64,000 nt of DNA from Paenibacillus sp. OV219. GTDB taxonomy: Bacteria; Bacillota; Bacilli; Paenibacillales; Paenibacillaceae. How positions within the stretch are numbered: the first letter of the stretch is position 1; every line of letters begins with the position of its first letter. The stretch lies in the NCBI RefSeq assembly GCF_900110075.1, contig NZ_FOCJ01000001.1:930001-994000 (forward strand), given 5' to 3'. The notes under the pieces are model-generated. The model searched no databases, was not told where the DNA came from, and worked only from the letters and a program-made list of their open reading frames with translations. A program made the translations under genes and the position numbers. Shown in pieces: positions 41,445 through 51,874 of the stretch.

Positions 41445-44400
41445 ATGTCAGGAGCTACGGCGAACGCAACGGATGTCGGCGCGATCAGAGCTAGAATGGA
41501 ACTCGATGCAAGCGGTTTTAATGAATCGCTATCGAAAGCTAAGCAGACCATGAGCACGTCCACGAACGAGGCGCGCCAAGTAACAAAGCAAATTCGGGAT
41601 TTAGGAAAGTCCCTTACTGATACCGGTATGAGTGCTAAGGAAATGCGTCAAATTCAGAGGGAGATTCGTGAGGTTAAGCCGGAACTTCTTGAGCAGGAAT
41701 TAAAGCGGGTCGAGATTCAGCTACGCAAGCTTGGCGCGAGCAGTGAGATGATCGAGAAGGTTAAGCAGAAGATGCGCGAAGCGCAGCAAGAGACCAAGGA
41801 ATCCATTAACCGCGTGGAGGCCTTAAGCAATGCCCTTATCGCGCTAGGAGCGGGGGCAGCGCTAGGAAAGCTAATTGGTGAAATTGAGACTCTTGCCGAT
41901 AAAGCCAACGCTTATATTAACGCACAGCGCGGGCTAGAAGAGGTATCAAAGGCGTTAGGGGTAAATGTCAAAGAAACCATTGATCTGGTACAAGATCTGG
42001 TCGACCGTGGATTTTTGAATCTTGCCCAGGCCTCTGGGACGGTAAAGACCCTTCTAGCGTCTGGACTAAATTTGGATCAGACCAAGAACCTGATTCTCGC
42101 GACAGCGGACGCCGCAGCATATAACCGTGAAGCTCACCTAAGTTGGGGAGAAGCCATTGAACAGGTTGCTCAAGGGGTAAAGACGGGCAACTCGGAATTG
42201 ACAGACGCTGCGGGGATTACGACGAACCTGAGCGTTATGTACGATCGTTACGCCGGCTCTATTGGCACAACCGCTGATAAGCTTTCGGATGCACAAAAGA
42301 CACTGGCTGCGTACAACGGCATTATGCAGGAATCGTCGATGTACACCGGTAATGCAGCTACAGCAATGGAAGGTTATAACGGTACTCAAGCGCAGTTCAG
42401 TCAAACGATACAGACGGCCGAAGCGGAGCTAGGCGAGGCTTTTCTTCCTTTGCTTCAGGAGCTAATGGGGCTCGTTATACCAATTATCAAATCCATCGGA
42501 GACTGGGCAAAAGAGCATCAAGGACTCGCAGTAGGAATGGCAGCAGGGACCGCAGCTGTGCTCGCAATAACGGCAGCTGTCACGGCGTTAGTGCCTCTGA
42601 TTTACACTTTAACAACGGCATTAGCGGGCTTGGAGATCGCGCTTGGTCCAATCGGTTTAGCAATCGCCGCGATTGGCCTTGTTGTTGGAGGGTTTGCTGC
42701 GTATACTGCAGGCGCTTCCTCAGCTTCTCAGTCTGCGCTGGAATTCGCCAGCTCGCAAGAGATCCTGAATGCCAAGCTGATGCAGTCACCGCTTAATATG
42801 CAAGTCGAAGAATTCAAGAAGCTGACGGCTAGCATTGAGACATTAAACCCGATCATGGAAAAGCGCAATGCATTAATGGATGATTACAACAAGAGAATGG
42901 CACTTGCTCAGAGTGGCAAGGGGAACATCGACAATACGCATGAAATTTATGAGCTCGCAGATGCCATAAAGAGCTTAGACAAGGAGCTCCGAGGGCTCGG
43001 TTTTGAGTCGGGGGATGCCGCCGCAGACGCACTCGGTCGTATGAAGGAGCAAGCGAAAGGGGCCGCAGGCGCTCAGGTGGCACTAGAAGAAGAAAACGTT
43101 CGAGTGGTATCTGGGCAAGTTAAGCATATCGACGCTATGAACAAGCTACAGAAGCAATACGAGCAGCTGAGCAGTAAGGAAAAACTATCGGCGCAGCAAA
43201 AGCAGCAGCTCGCACAGACGGTGGAGCAACTTAAGCGAGAGTATCCGGATTTACTTGTGCAGCTTGATGAAGAAGGAAAATGGCATATCAATAATGTCGA
43301 TGCTCTCAAACAGCTGATAGATGCAGAGAAAAGCACCGTCGATGCCGCCGCCGAAGGATCTAAGCAGCGTCTTGAGATTGCAAAAAATGAGGCACAGACG
43401 CGAATTGATTTACTTAAACCACAGTTGGCAGCGATGCAAGCGCTAGAAAATAAACCGATACCTGAACCAACGGTACCTGGTCTCGGTAACTTTACTCAAG
43501 ATGCGTTAAAGCGCACGCTGAAGAACGCCATTAAAGATACTTCTGGCCAGATTAATACCGCGCAAGCAACTGTTCTACAAGCAGAGCGTGATGTCGATGC
43601 GATCACCGTTGGCAATTACAGCATCTTTGATAAACCGCTGCCTGGCAGCGCCACTACTCCAGATAAGGGGAAAGGGAAAGGGAAGGGCAAGGGTAAGACT
43701 GCTGCAGAGATCCAACAAGAGCAGTACCAATCATCTCTGAAATACATAGAACGGAAGCGGCAATTGAACCAAATGTCTGAAGCAGACGAGCTCCAATCTC
43801 TTGAACGGTTGCAGGGACGCTACCAGAAGAACAGCGAGATCCGGCAGGATCTTGAAGTCCGCGTGTATCAGCTCAAACAGCAAATGAACAAGGAAGAGAA
43901 AGAGCAACTGGATGAACAGCGCAGAAAGAAAGAAGAAGAAGCGAAGAAGCTTACTCAAGCTCAACAGGACCAGTACCAGACATCGTTGAAATTTATCGAC
44001 AGGCAGCGAAGCTTGAACCAGATGTCTGACAGTGAGGAGCTTCAAGCGCTTCAGCGGCTGAAGGAGCGGTACAAAGATAACAGTGAGATCCGACAGGAAC
44101 TTGAAGTGCGCATCTACCAGCTGAAGGAACAAATGGGCGATAAAGAAGAGCAGCATCAAGAAGAGCTGCTTAAGGAAAGTGAAGAGGCTGCGAGGACGAA
44201 GTTCGAGGCATCGAGCGAGTGGAGCGAACAGGAAGAGAAGCGGATGCGTTTGGCTGGAAAATCTGAAGCGGACATTACTGTTATGAAGCTGGAAGCGTGG
44301 ACACGTGTAAGAGACCGTTATGCAAAAGACTCCGAGTTTTACAAGCAGGCAGACAATGAGGTCTACGAGAATAAGATAGACCTCATGCAGCGAGAAGAGG

Positions 44401-45482
44401 ACAAACAGAAAGAAATCGAGAGCGATCGGAAGGAGCACATTAAGCAAGCATCTGATGTTGCCCTGGATGCGATTGAGCGAGAGAAACAAGCTGAGCTTGA
44501 TGCGCTGGACGAGCGTCGAAAGGAAATCGAGCATTTTTACGATGGGCAGAAAGAAGCGATTGACGACTCAGAGCGAGTCATTGAGCGCAAGGCACTCATC
44601 GCTGACCTTGAAAAATATCGTCTTGCCACCTCGGAGCAGGGAAAACAGAAATACAAGGAGCTCCAAGATAAGCTGCGCCAAATGGATAACGAGGACGAAA
44701 AGCGCAAACTGGATAAAGAACGGCAGGACAAACTAGATGACCTCGAACAGAAAAAAGATGACATCGAATCGTGGTACGATGACCTGAAACAAGCCTTCGT
44801 GGATTACAGCGGGGATATGAAGCCCCTTTATCAGCTGCTCGAAGATGAGCGATTTAAGGTATTTTCGGCTACCAATGCTAAGATTAGGGCGGAGCTTGCA
44901 GCTCTGGCAAGTGAATATGCTAGGTTGTCAAGTGCGGTTGGATCTTCCTCAGGTACCGGAATAACGGACACCGGAACAGCTAGTTCGTCAACAAGCTCAT
45001 CTTCATCAAATTCCCAAGGTGGAGGTGGAGTGATGGACACCGGAACAGCTACCGCGACAACAAGCTCATCTTCATCAAATACTGGTCGGAAGTTTAAGGA
45101 CACGCTCGCCAATGGTGCAGTGTGGTCACCGGAGGCCGGGGGTTATGTTCTTGACGGTCGCGTAGTAAGCACAACACCCGTGTATTATCACACAGGCGGC
45201 ATTGCCGGTCAGGTACCGTTTCGAATCGGCGATAAGTTGATGCCGGATGAGCTCCACTCCATTCTTCGAATGGGTGAAGTCACGTTGACTCCGAAGCAAG
45301 TAGGGTCACTAGTCGCTTCGACTCAAAATCAGCAAGCAGCACCGATCATTAATAATTATAATGCACCGCTTGTACAACACAGCGGTGATGTGCGTTTGGA
45401 AGACCAGGCTGATATACAGAGCTACTGGGGCGAACGTGATGCGGTTGCACAACGAATGCTAGCTAGGGGTGAACGTTTATGA
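41445..45482 (+). CDS. Tail tape measure protein
   Basis: This 1345-residue protein sets tail length; at about 0.15 nm per residue it predicts a tail near 200 nm. It has long coiled coils (MSAKEMRQIQREIREVKPEL), a hydrophobic middle (residues 360-420) and a charged helical region with an 83-residue tandem duplication (starting YQSSLKYIERKRQLNQMS and YQTSLKFIDRQRSLNQMS, at 43725 and 43974). A Lys/Gly linker precedes it (GKGKGKGKG). Near 44950-45080 is a duplicated Thr/Ser-rich stretch (TDTGTASSSTSSSSS). GGTGGAGAG precedes the ATG. Confidence 0.93.
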   Translation: MSGATANATDVGAIRARMELDASGFNESLSKAKQTMSTSTNEARQVTKQIRDLGKSLTDTGMSAKEMRQIQREIREVKPELLEQELKRVEIQLRKLGASSEMIEKVKQKMREAQQETKESINRVEALSNALIALGAGAALGKLIGEIETLADKANAYINAQRGLEEVSKALGVNVKETIDLVQDLVDRGFLNLAQASGTVKTLLASGLNLDQTKNLILATADAAAYNREAHLSWGEAIEQVAQGVKTGNSELTDAAGITTNLSVMYDRYAGSIGTTADKLSDAQKTLAAYNGIMQESSMYTGNAATAMEGYNGTQAQFSQTIQTAEAELGEAFLPLLQELMGLVIPIIKSIGDWAKEHQGLAVGMAAGTAAVLAITAAVTALVPLIYTLTTALAGLEIALGPIGLAIAAIGLVVGGFAAYTAGASSASQSALEFASSQEILNAKLMQSPLNMQVEEFKKLTASIETLNPIMEKRNALMDDYNKRMALAQSGKGNIDNTHEIYELADAIKSLDKELRGLGFESGDAAADALGRMKEQAKGAAGAQVALEEENVRVVSGQVKHIDAMNKLQKQYEQLSSKEKLSAQQKQQLAQTVEQLKREYPDLLVQLDEEGKWHINNVDALKQLIDAEKSTVDAAAEGSKQRLEIAKNEAQTRIDLLKPQLAAMQALENKPIPEPTVPGLGNFTQDALKRTLKNAIKDTSGQINTAQATVLQAERDVDAITVGNYSIFDKPLPGSATTPDKGKGKGKGKGKTAAEIQQEQYQSSLKYIERKRQLNQMSEADELQSLERLQGRYQKNSEIRQDLEVRVYQLKQQMNKEEKEQLDEQRRKKEEEAKKLTQAQQDQYQTSLKFIDRQRSLNQMSDSEELQALQRLKERYKDNSEIRQELEVRIYQLKEQMGDKEEQHQEELLKESEEAARTKFEASSEWSEQEEKRMRLAGKSEADITVMKLEAWTRVRDRYAKDSEFYKQADNEVYENKIDLMQREEDKQKEIESDRKEHIKQASDVALDAIEREKQAELDALDERRKEIEHFYDGQKEAIDDSERVIERKALIADLEKYRLATSEQGKQKYKELQDKLRQMDNEDEKRKLDKERQDKLDDLEQKKDDIESWYDDLKQAFVDYSGDMKPLYQLLEDERFKVFSATNAKIRAELAALASEYARLSSAVGSSSGTGITDTGTASSSTSSSSSNSQGGGGVMDTGTATATTSSSSSNTGRKFKDTLANGAVWSPEAGGYVLDGRVVSTTPVYYHTGGIAGQVPFRIGDKLMPDELHSILRMGEVTLTPKQVGSLVASTQNQQAAPIINNYNAPLVQHSGDVRLEDQADIQSYWGERDAVAQRMLARGERL

Positions 45483-46303
45483 CGGTCGATAACGACGGAG
45501 CGACGTTCGATGGCATCAGTTTCGCTTCTCTTGGCCTTAAGCTCGTAAAGTCGAATATTCCATTATTGCCGGAAACGCGTCAAACGGAGGCTGAAATACC
45601 TGGACTGGATGGATCACTAGATATGGGTGCGGAATACGGCCCTCGTCTCATCGAGCTTGAAGTAATATTACAGGAGTCAAGTGAGATACAATATCAAAAC
45701 AAGTTGCAACAATTGGCGAAGCTTTTTAATGCTCGTGCGGGAGCAAAATCGCTTGTTCTTGACCGGATGCCTGGTAAGCGGTGGTTATGCAAATACAACG
45801 GCAGTATTGGAATCGAGAAGCTGCTACAACTTGGGTCATTCACCTTGCCACTAAAAGCGTTTAGCCCATTCTCAGAGAGCGTGCATCATACAACGTATCC
45901 ATTGAGATATGGGCAAGGGTACACTTATGGCATGGGGCTAAGGCGAGGAAGTCAGTATTCATTTGCCGTGAAGTCTTCACCTCAGCTAATCACTGTGCAT
46001 CATGCGGGGACTCACGAGGCGTATCCCGTCATAACGATCACCGGTTCTGCATCGAACTTGACGATAACCAATACGACAACCGGAGAGTCTTGCAGCGTGA
46101 ACGTCACGCTTGGGCCAACGGATGTACTGGAGCTTAATTGCGCTCCGATGGAGCAGACGGCAAAGAAGAACGGAATCAACGTCTTAGGCTTATTTTCCGG
46201 ACGATTCCCGAAGCTAATTGAGGGTCTGAATAGTCTCACCATTACAGCGACCAGTCCAAACATGACGGTCGCTTTTCGTTTTCGGCACACTTACTTATAT
46301 TAG
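45479..46303 (+). CDS. Distal tail protein (Dit)
   Basis: This 274-residue protein matches the siphovirus distal tail family: TFDGISFASLGLKLVKSNIP, PGLDGSLDMGAEYGPRLIEL and the SPP1 gp19.1-like core KAFSPFSESVHHTTYP. It forms the hub at the tail tip. It overlaps the tape measure stop by four bases. Confidence 0.88.
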   Translation: MTVDNDGATFDGISFASLGLKLVKSNIPLLPETRQTEAEIPGLDGSLDMGAEYGPRLIELEVILQESSEIQYQNKLQQLAKLFNARAGAKSLVLDRMPGKRWLCKYNGSIGIEKLLQLGSFTLPLKAFSPFSESVHHTTYPLRYGQGYTYGMGLRRGSQYSFAVKSSPQLITVHHAGTHEAYPVITITGSASNLTITNTTTGESCSVNVTLGPTDVLELNCAPMEQTAKKNGINVLGLFSGRFPKLIEGLNSLTITATSPNMTVAFRFRHTYLY

Positions 46304-46317
46304 AAAGGAGCTTGCCT

Positions 46318-46737
46318 ATGAGTCGCTTTAAAACGATTAGTCAGGAACTAGACCTGCAGTCGCAAATTGACCTGCAGTCTAACTTTGATCAAGCGGATGC
46401 GGATCTCACTAGCCAACAGCAACAGATTACAACTGAGCAGCAGTTACGAATCACAGCCGACTCCGCTCACGCCAATGCGACAACAGCGCACACGGCCACG
46501 CAGATCGAATACACAACGGGCACAAGCGTTAAGGCGAAATTGGATGCACAGCAAGCGCAGATTAACAATATTATTGGGTCAGCTGGCAGCGGAAACTCAG
46601 AGATTGTGGATGCCCGCCTTGGCGCGGATGGAACTGCCCGATCAACGCTCGGAACTCTAGTACGAGAAATTCATGCACAGCAGATCGAGACAGCAACACA
46701 GTCGGTTACGCTCGCGCACGGCTTGAACATTATTTAG
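46318..46737 (+). CDS. Baseplate-region coiled-coil protein
   Basis: This 139-residue Gln/Ala-rich helical protein (LDLQSQIDLQSNFDQADADL, KAKLDAQQAQINNII) ends in a segment like tail fibre linkers (ADGTARSTLGTLVREIHAQQ). The ATG at 46318 has AAAGGAG 7 bases upstream; the TTG at 46312 is too close. It probably belongs to the tail fibre or baseplate. Confidence 0.65.
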   Translation: MSRFKTISQELDLQSQIDLQSNFDQADADLTSQQQQITTEQQLRITADSAHANATTAHTATQIEYTTGTSVKAKLDAQQAQINNIIGSAGSGNSEIVDARLGADGTARSTLGTLVREIHAQQIETATQSVTLAHGLNII

Positions 46738-46753
46738 GAAAGGAGGAGCTGAC

Positions 46754-48826
46754 ATGGTTGCACAAGCAAGTACAGCCAAGGTGACGATTTATGGGAGAAC
46801 CCTTGTTAATTTACTTGGGACCGATGGTAATTGCGAAGATAAGAGCAAGTGGACCTTTATCGGGAATAGTGCCTCAGACGATACCACTACTTTTGTGTAC
46901 GGTAGCAGATCAATAAAGCTGGTTCCAACTTCAAACCACAATATCATGAAGCGCCAAGTAGCCTTAACCATAGGCAAGTACTATTTGCTAATGGCTCAAG
47001 CCAATCAGTCACCTACAGCAACGGGTTACAAGATTGTACAAAGAAACTCGGATATCGCGGATGGAACAGTCGATGCATCTCAAAATATGACGATTGATGG
47101 AACTTGGAGAACTGGTTACATTAAGTTCTCTCCTACAGTCTCAAATCCTTATATAGGCTTATATCGCGGTGGCAGTGATAGTGTGGATAAGACTGCATTC
47201 GTTGACGGGTTCCGTTTATACGAGGTTGACGCTGCAACGTATGCTAAAATCGACGTCGATCCCGAGTATTCCGGAGACAAGTTGGCGGACAAGTTTCCGT
47301 ATGTCGATAGCGCCAAGCACGTACAAGGTGCTACGGTTCGTAAGGCAGGGAAGAATCTATTAAGCGCATATGTCGATTCATTAACAACCAGTGGTTCGCA
47401 GTCTGTACCTTATGTTCTCGATACATTCGGGACCGGTTCCAATAAATTCAACCTAAACGCCGCTCCATCTCAGCAGTATTCTATTTCATTTACAGCAGAA
47501 GGTTCGGATGCCCTTTTCTCTATATACAGCGTAAATGCGAGTGGAGCTCAGGAGTCGCCCGCACTCTATTTATCTCCAGGTGCCGGAACGAAAAACGGAA
47601 CATTCACGACAAGGTCTACGACTGTCGCATTAGTTGTATACCTACAGTCAAACACATCGGCGGCCGTAAGGTTCTCTAACTGGCAGCTCGAACTAGGTTC
47701 CGTTGCAACATCATTCAAACCACACAATGCTGATTACATTTACCTTCAAACTAATCTCGCTTCAAAACCCGACGGAAGTGTTAGAGACTTGGCCTATGAG
47801 CGAGAAGGAATATGGTACAAGGAAAAGTTGTGGGTAACAGGAGTTGTTTTGGACGGATCGGCAGCTTGGTCAAATCATGCTGCACCATTATACGCAGGTT
47901 CAAAACGTGTGTATCTAAATAACACTGGACAAAATTGGGTGGCATCCGGGGCTTCGGAAGATAAGAGCCGTGTAACGCGATTCGATGGGGTTATTATACC
48001 CAACATTGATCCTGGTATAGTTACGGATGCTCAAGTTATTAGTGGTGGCGGACCTTTTAACTTATATATGTCAGTTTCGAATGCTTTAACCGGTTTTGGC
48101 GATTCATACGTGCCGAGCAATGCCGATTGGAAAGCGTATTTTTATGGGTGGAAGATGAATAATGGGACATTCGGTACACCATATGATGGAACCGGGACAA
48201 AGACTTGGACTGTGTGGAATGCAACGAGTAATACAGGGGCTGTAACGACGGCGCCGACTTCGATGGCAGCAGGATGGACTCCTTACACGATTGATTATGT
48301 CCTGGCACAATCAATTGAAGAAGTCATCTTAGGCGGGGAAGGGGTTATTTCTCTTGCATCTGGTGGCAATCAGGTTGAATTACTAGAGGGTGTCGTGCTA
48401 CGAGAAAAAGTAGTGCCAACAACGGGAGGATCAACAGCTGATTATCATATTAATGCTGTAGGAGTACCGAGTGCTAGTGATAATCCCCTGAAATATAGAA
48501 ACTCTAAAATCTTGAAAGTTTTCAAGAACGGGGTAGATGATACTGCAAACTGGTCGTTTGTCGTAACTCTTGCTTACGGATCGCAGCGGGTGTATCAATC
48601 TAAAACTATTTTCGATGCATCTGCCGAATATACCGTCACCTATACCGTTCTCGATAAACACACCTATACGGCCAACGCAATCGAAGCCAAGGTCGAATAT
48701 CAATCTACGGCCAAGAGCATCCAAGGAGTTATCGTACAGCAAGCGGCCGACAACACGACGCAAATCGAAATCTTGGTCCGAAGCATGGCCGAAATGTACA
48801 AGCGCGTGAAAGCGTTGGGAGGGTAA
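46754..48826 (+). CDS. Tail/receptor-binding protein candidate
   Basis: This 690-residue protein shows two jelly-roll, carbohydrate-binding-like modules: residues 15-160 (LVNLLGTDGNCEDKSKWTFI ... VDKTAFVDGFRLYEVD) and 195-320 (ending RFSNWQLELGSVATSFKPHN). A beta-rich part and a C-terminal helical end (IEILVRSMAEMYKRVKALGG) follow. Such modules occur in baseplate proteins that bind cell-wall sugars. It lies between Dit and the tail-associated protein. GGAAAGGAGGAG precedes the ATG. Receptor binding is inferred. Confidence 0.68.
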   Translation: MVAQASTAKVTIYGRTLVNLLGTDGNCEDKSKWTFIGNSASDDTTTFVYGSRSIKLVPTSNHNIMKRQVALTIGKYYLLMAQANQSPTATGYKIVQRNSDIADGTVDASQNMTIDGTWRTGYIKFSPTVSNPYIGLYRGGSDSVDKTAFVDGFRLYEVDAATYAKIDVDPEYSGDKLADKFPYVDSAKHVQGATVRKAGKNLLSAYVDSLTTSGSQSVPYVLDTFGTGSNKFNLNAAPSQQYSISFTAEGSDALFSIYSVNASGAQESPALYLSPGAGTKNGTFTTRSTTVALVVYLQSNTSAAVRFSNWQLELGSVATSFKPHNADYIYLQTNLASKPDGSVRDLAYEREGIWYKEKLWVTGVVLDGSAAWSNHAAPLYAGSKRVYLNNTGQNWVASGASEDKSRVTRFDGVIIPNIDPGIVTDAQVISGGGPFNLYMSVSNALTGFGDSYVPSNADWKAYFYGWKMNNGTFGTPYDGTGTKTWTVWNATSNTGAVTTAPTSMAAGWTPYTIDYVLAQSIEEVILGGEGVISLASGGNQVELLEGVVLREKVVPTTGGSTADYHINAVGVPSASDNPLKYRNSKILKVFKNGVDDTANWSFVVTLAYGSQRVYQSKTIFDASAEYTVTYTVLDKHTYTANAIEAKVEYQSTAKSIQGVIVQQAADNTTQIEILVRSMAEMYKRVKALGG

Positions 48827-48829
48827 ACG

Positions 48830-49069
48830 ATGAATTTAGCAGCTATTCGTGAATTTTGCATCCAGCACGGCATTCCTCCCGAGGAGCTAGATCAGCTTAC
48901 CGAACCGCCTGTCATCCGCGATATTGGAAAAGCGCTGACACTTTCCATGCAAAATGATGATGACCTCGGATCGACAATGGTCGGCATTATGATTATGGTC
49001 GATGAACTATCTGCTAAGACCGCAGCTCTTGAGCAGCGGATAGTCCAACTGGAAGGAGGCGCTGTGTAA
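48830..49069 (+). CDS. Small baseplate-region protein
   Basis: This 79-residue acidic protein (LAAIREFCIQHGIPPEELDQ, ending LEQRIVQLEGGAV) has a coiled-coil C-terminus. It starts four bases after the previous gene, with GGGAGGG in that gene's end, and overlaps the next start by one base. Function unknown; the position suggests a tail component. Confidence 0.65.
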   Translation: MNLAAIREFCIQHGIPPEELDQLTEPPVIRDIGKALTLSMQNDDDLGSTMVGIMIMVDELSAKTAALEQRIVQLEGGAV

Positions 49070-49191
49070 TGCTTACCTATTACCGCTATAAACTCGAAAA
49101 GGGCATGATGACATTAGCGGACGTACCTGAACCATATCGGACGCAACTGCAGGGACCTTTAAACACAGATCAAGGCGATGGTGAGGAATGA
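49069..49191 (+). CDS. XkdX-like 40-residue protein
   Basis: This tiny gene (MLTYYRYKLEKGMMTLADVP, ending NTDQGDGEE) fits the XkdX family of short phage tail-region proteins. AAGGAGG lies 9 bases before the ATG; the start overlaps the previous stop (TAATG) and the end overlaps the next start (ATGA). Confidence 0.65.
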   Translation: MLTYYRYKLEKGMMTLADVPEPYRTQLQGPLNTDQGDGEE

Positions 49192-51827
49192 TATCCAGAC
49201 TTGAATTATGGGACCAAGCGGGGCGGTTGGCGTTTTTGCCAGCCGCTTCTTCTGTTCGAATCCGTGAAGTGCTGAACGGAGAATATTTCGTTTCGTTCGA
49301 GCACCCTAAGTCTCCAGGCAGTGATGAGCGATATACCGGTTTGATAACTGACAACGAAATCCGGTTCCCTTCCGACATAGAAGGAGGTCAACGATTTGTC
49401 ATTAAGCACGAGTCCGGTGGCAGGAAAGACAAGGTGAAGAAGAATCTAGAGGCACACCATATTGCCATTACGTTTGGTCAGTATTTCTTTGACTCTTACA
49501 TCGACTTCGCTGCGGCACAACTACCGGGACCATTACTCACCCAACTGTTTGCAGGTACACCGTTTAACTACACAGTCAACGGTGTGTTTTCGCCGCAAGA
49601 CATTTTCGACTGGGGAGAAAAATCGCGTCTGGCATGTCTCTATGATCTATGCGAAGTTTTTGGTGCGGAGCTTACGTTCAACAATCAGTCCATAACCTTC
49701 AGCACACGCAGGGGAGCTGACAATGGTGAGCAGATTCGGTATCGGAAAAATCTGAAAGGGATCGAGCGGACCGTCCATACGATGGATCGTGTGACAAGAC
49801 TTTACGGGTATGGCAAGGATGGATTAACCATCGAGGGGATGTCAGGGCACGCCACGAAATACATTGACTCATCCTACTATGATTCGCAGCGTCCATACGA
49901 AGCAAAGCAGGAATGGCCCGATATTGATGATCAGGGGCGACTCTTGGCTGCCATGCAAAAGTACCTGTCGGAGAACGAGCTTCCGAAGGTAAGCTACGAA
50001 GTCGATCTCGTCGATTTATTCAAAGCCGGAATTGCAGTTGGTTTTATCGGCGTAGGCGATACAGTGCGCGTAATTGACGAAGAGTTAGGATTCGACTTTA
50101 ATACTCGGGTATTGGAATATGAGCGTTACCCGTTCGAACCACAACATCCACGCTTAGTACTCGGAAACTTCCAAGATCGGGGCATGTCGGATTACATGCT
50201 GACGTATCGTCGTAAGCAGCGTGAGATTGAGGCAACTTTGTCTAGGCGAGCTGCTGAGCTCGATCTGCAGCAAGCCCAGCTCGCTCAGGCACAAACTGAT
50301 CTGTCTAATTATATTGATGGTGCATTTAAAGACGGTGTCATTACGATTGCAGAAGCACAGGCAATTGCGGAGCATAAGCTTCAGCTGGCAAACGAAAGAG
50401 CGGATGTGGACGCAGAGTATGCTAACGTGTACAACAATACGTATTTCACTAACGCTACGCTAAAGTCTGCGCTAGGATCAGGTAAAACGAACTATGATAC
50501 CGCGTACACAGCGCTTATATCCGCCATCGACACTGCAATTGCTGACAGTAGTATAACGTCGACGGAGCGGAACAATGTGACAGCAAAATTCACTGATTTG
50601 AACGGCAAGCTTGCTCTGCTGCGCCAAGCGCTTCAGAATAGCTGGGCATTCATATCACAGACTGCCGTGGATAAAGTTGCAGGACAAGGTATTGTTAGTG
50701 GTGGGATTATTTCGATACAAAACCGCACTCAAACGGTGATCAAGACGACGCTTACCCAAGCAGTGACCGGCACTGCGGCCACAGTAATTAATGTTGCAAG
50801 CACGGCTTCGTTTGATGCGAGCGGAATAGCATATGCTAGCTCAGCGAGTGGTAGTGATATAACTGATTTCAATTATACTGGGAAAACTGCAACCTCCTTT
50901 ACTGGTGTTTCTGGGTTGGATGTCACCTTACCCCTTCCGGCAAGTGCTTATTTGTTTAGTCGTCCACAAGGAGACATCGTTGTATCGGCAATGGAGGTTA
51001 TCATGCCGGACGGTAAATATTTGACCATCCCGGAAACGCGCTTCGCAGCTCAGATACTTGGTGCAGGCTTCTCAGATTTTGACGGATGGGAGTTTCGGTA
51101 TCTTTATGTCGATTCTGGAGGCGTTGTACGACTTACAAATGCAGGTACGAGCGGGGGCTGGACGGCGTATCCTCCTAACCCTCCTACTGGTAGTATTCGG
51201 ATTGGATATATTCTTATCGGTTTTGGCAAAGAAGACCCGGACGGCGGGCTAAATAGTTCCAAGGATTTTGGAACAGATGGCTTCCCAGTATTCAAGGAAA
51301 AGATTTACCATGACGTTCGGTACCGCGATGAGAGAGCAATTCGAGCGGTTGCCGGAGACATTGCTTATGGTGGTGTGCCCTACGGTGCACAGACGCTGGC
51401 CGTGAGTGCGGCAGCCGGAACGTATCAAACGTACTATGTGCAGATTGGGGCGGGTCGCCGTAGTGTTAACCTGTCGCTCTCATTGGATGATGGCAGCGGT
51501 TATGACAATTACACCTATGGGGCTCAGCTGACTGTTGGTCGGAAGGCTGCAAACAACGCAGACGGACTAGGGCGATCCTTGTGGGCGACATACGTCGATG
51601 TGGATAATGTACGCGGGCACGTGAATGGGCAACGTAATCTGTCTCCATATGGCGTACATGTCTTATCTCCCCGTGTATGGAACAAGACCTACACAATGCT
51701 CTTTGATGTGGATTTGACGCCGGACCCAAATAATGGCGGCGTTATTGCATTCAAGCTTACGTTCCGCAATTACAGCGGTAGTGTCTCTGAAAGCTTCAAT
51801 TTAAAACTAAACTGGCATGCTTTATAA
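49188..51827 (+). CDS. Tail-associated protein (prophage tail endopeptidase type)
   Basis: This 879-residue protein has the N-terminal phage minor structural domain (residues 1 to about 370: RLELWDQAGRLAFLPAASSV, IEGMSGHATKYIDSSYYDSQ, YERYPFEPQHPRLVLGN), which forms the tail-tip hub below Dit. A helical stretch (ELDLQQAQLAQAQTDLSNYI) and beta-rich C-terminal modules of fibre type follow. No catalytic motif is certain. It overlaps the XkdX-like gene by four bases and is the last structural gene. Confidence 0.85.
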   Translation: MISRLELWDQAGRLAFLPAASSVRIREVLNGEYFVSFEHPKSPGSDERYTGLITDNEIRFPSDIEGGQRFVIKHESGGRKDKVKKNLEAHHIAITFGQYFFDSYIDFAAAQLPGPLLTQLFAGTPFNYTVNGVFSPQDIFDWGEKSRLACLYDLCEVFGAELTFNNQSITFSTRRGADNGEQIRYRKNLKGIERTVHTMDRVTRLYGYGKDGLTIEGMSGHATKYIDSSYYDSQRPYEAKQEWPDIDDQGRLLAAMQKYLSENELPKVSYEVDLVDLFKAGIAVGFIGVGDTVRVIDEELGFDFNTRVLEYERYPFEPQHPRLVLGNFQDRGMSDYMLTYRRKQREIEATLSRRAAELDLQQAQLAQAQTDLSNYIDGAFKDGVITIAEAQAIAEHKLQLANERADVDAEYANVYNNTYFTNATLKSALGSGKTNYDTAYTALISAIDTAIADSSITSTERNNVTAKFTDLNGKLALLRQALQNSWAFISQTAVDKVAGQGIVSGGIISIQNRTQTVIKTTLTQAVTGTAATVINVASTASFDASGIAYASSASGSDITDFNYTGKTATSFTGVSGLDVTLPLPASAYLFSRPQGDIVVSAMEVIMPDGKYLTIPETRFAAQILGAGFSDFDGWEFRYLYVDSGGVVRLTNAGTSGGWTAYPPNPPTGSIRIGYILIGFGKEDPDGGLNSSKDFGTDGFPVFKEKIYHDVRYRDERAIRAVAGDIAYGGVPYGAQTLAVSAAAGTYQTYYVQIGAGRRSVNLSLSLDDGSGYDNYTYGAQLTVGRKAANNADGLGRSLWATYVDVDNVRGHVNGQRNLSPYGVHVLSPRVWNKTYTMLFDVDLTPDPNNGGVIAFKLTFRNYSGSVSESFNLKLNWHAL

Positions 51828-51855
51828 GCTCCGCTCTCGCGGAGCTTATTTTATT
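51826..51855 (+). terminator. Terminator before the lysis genes
   Basis: AAGCTCCGC and GCGGAGCTT pair perfectly around TCTC and precede ATTTTATT. Confidence 0.82.
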
Positions 51856-51874
51856 GCCAAAAGGGGAGAGGGAA

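Noticed and set aside
43731..44534. Leu/Phe-rich open frame antisense to the tape measure gene
   Set aside because: It arises from the coiled-coil codons on the other strand; no ribosome binding site and it lies inside a certain gene.
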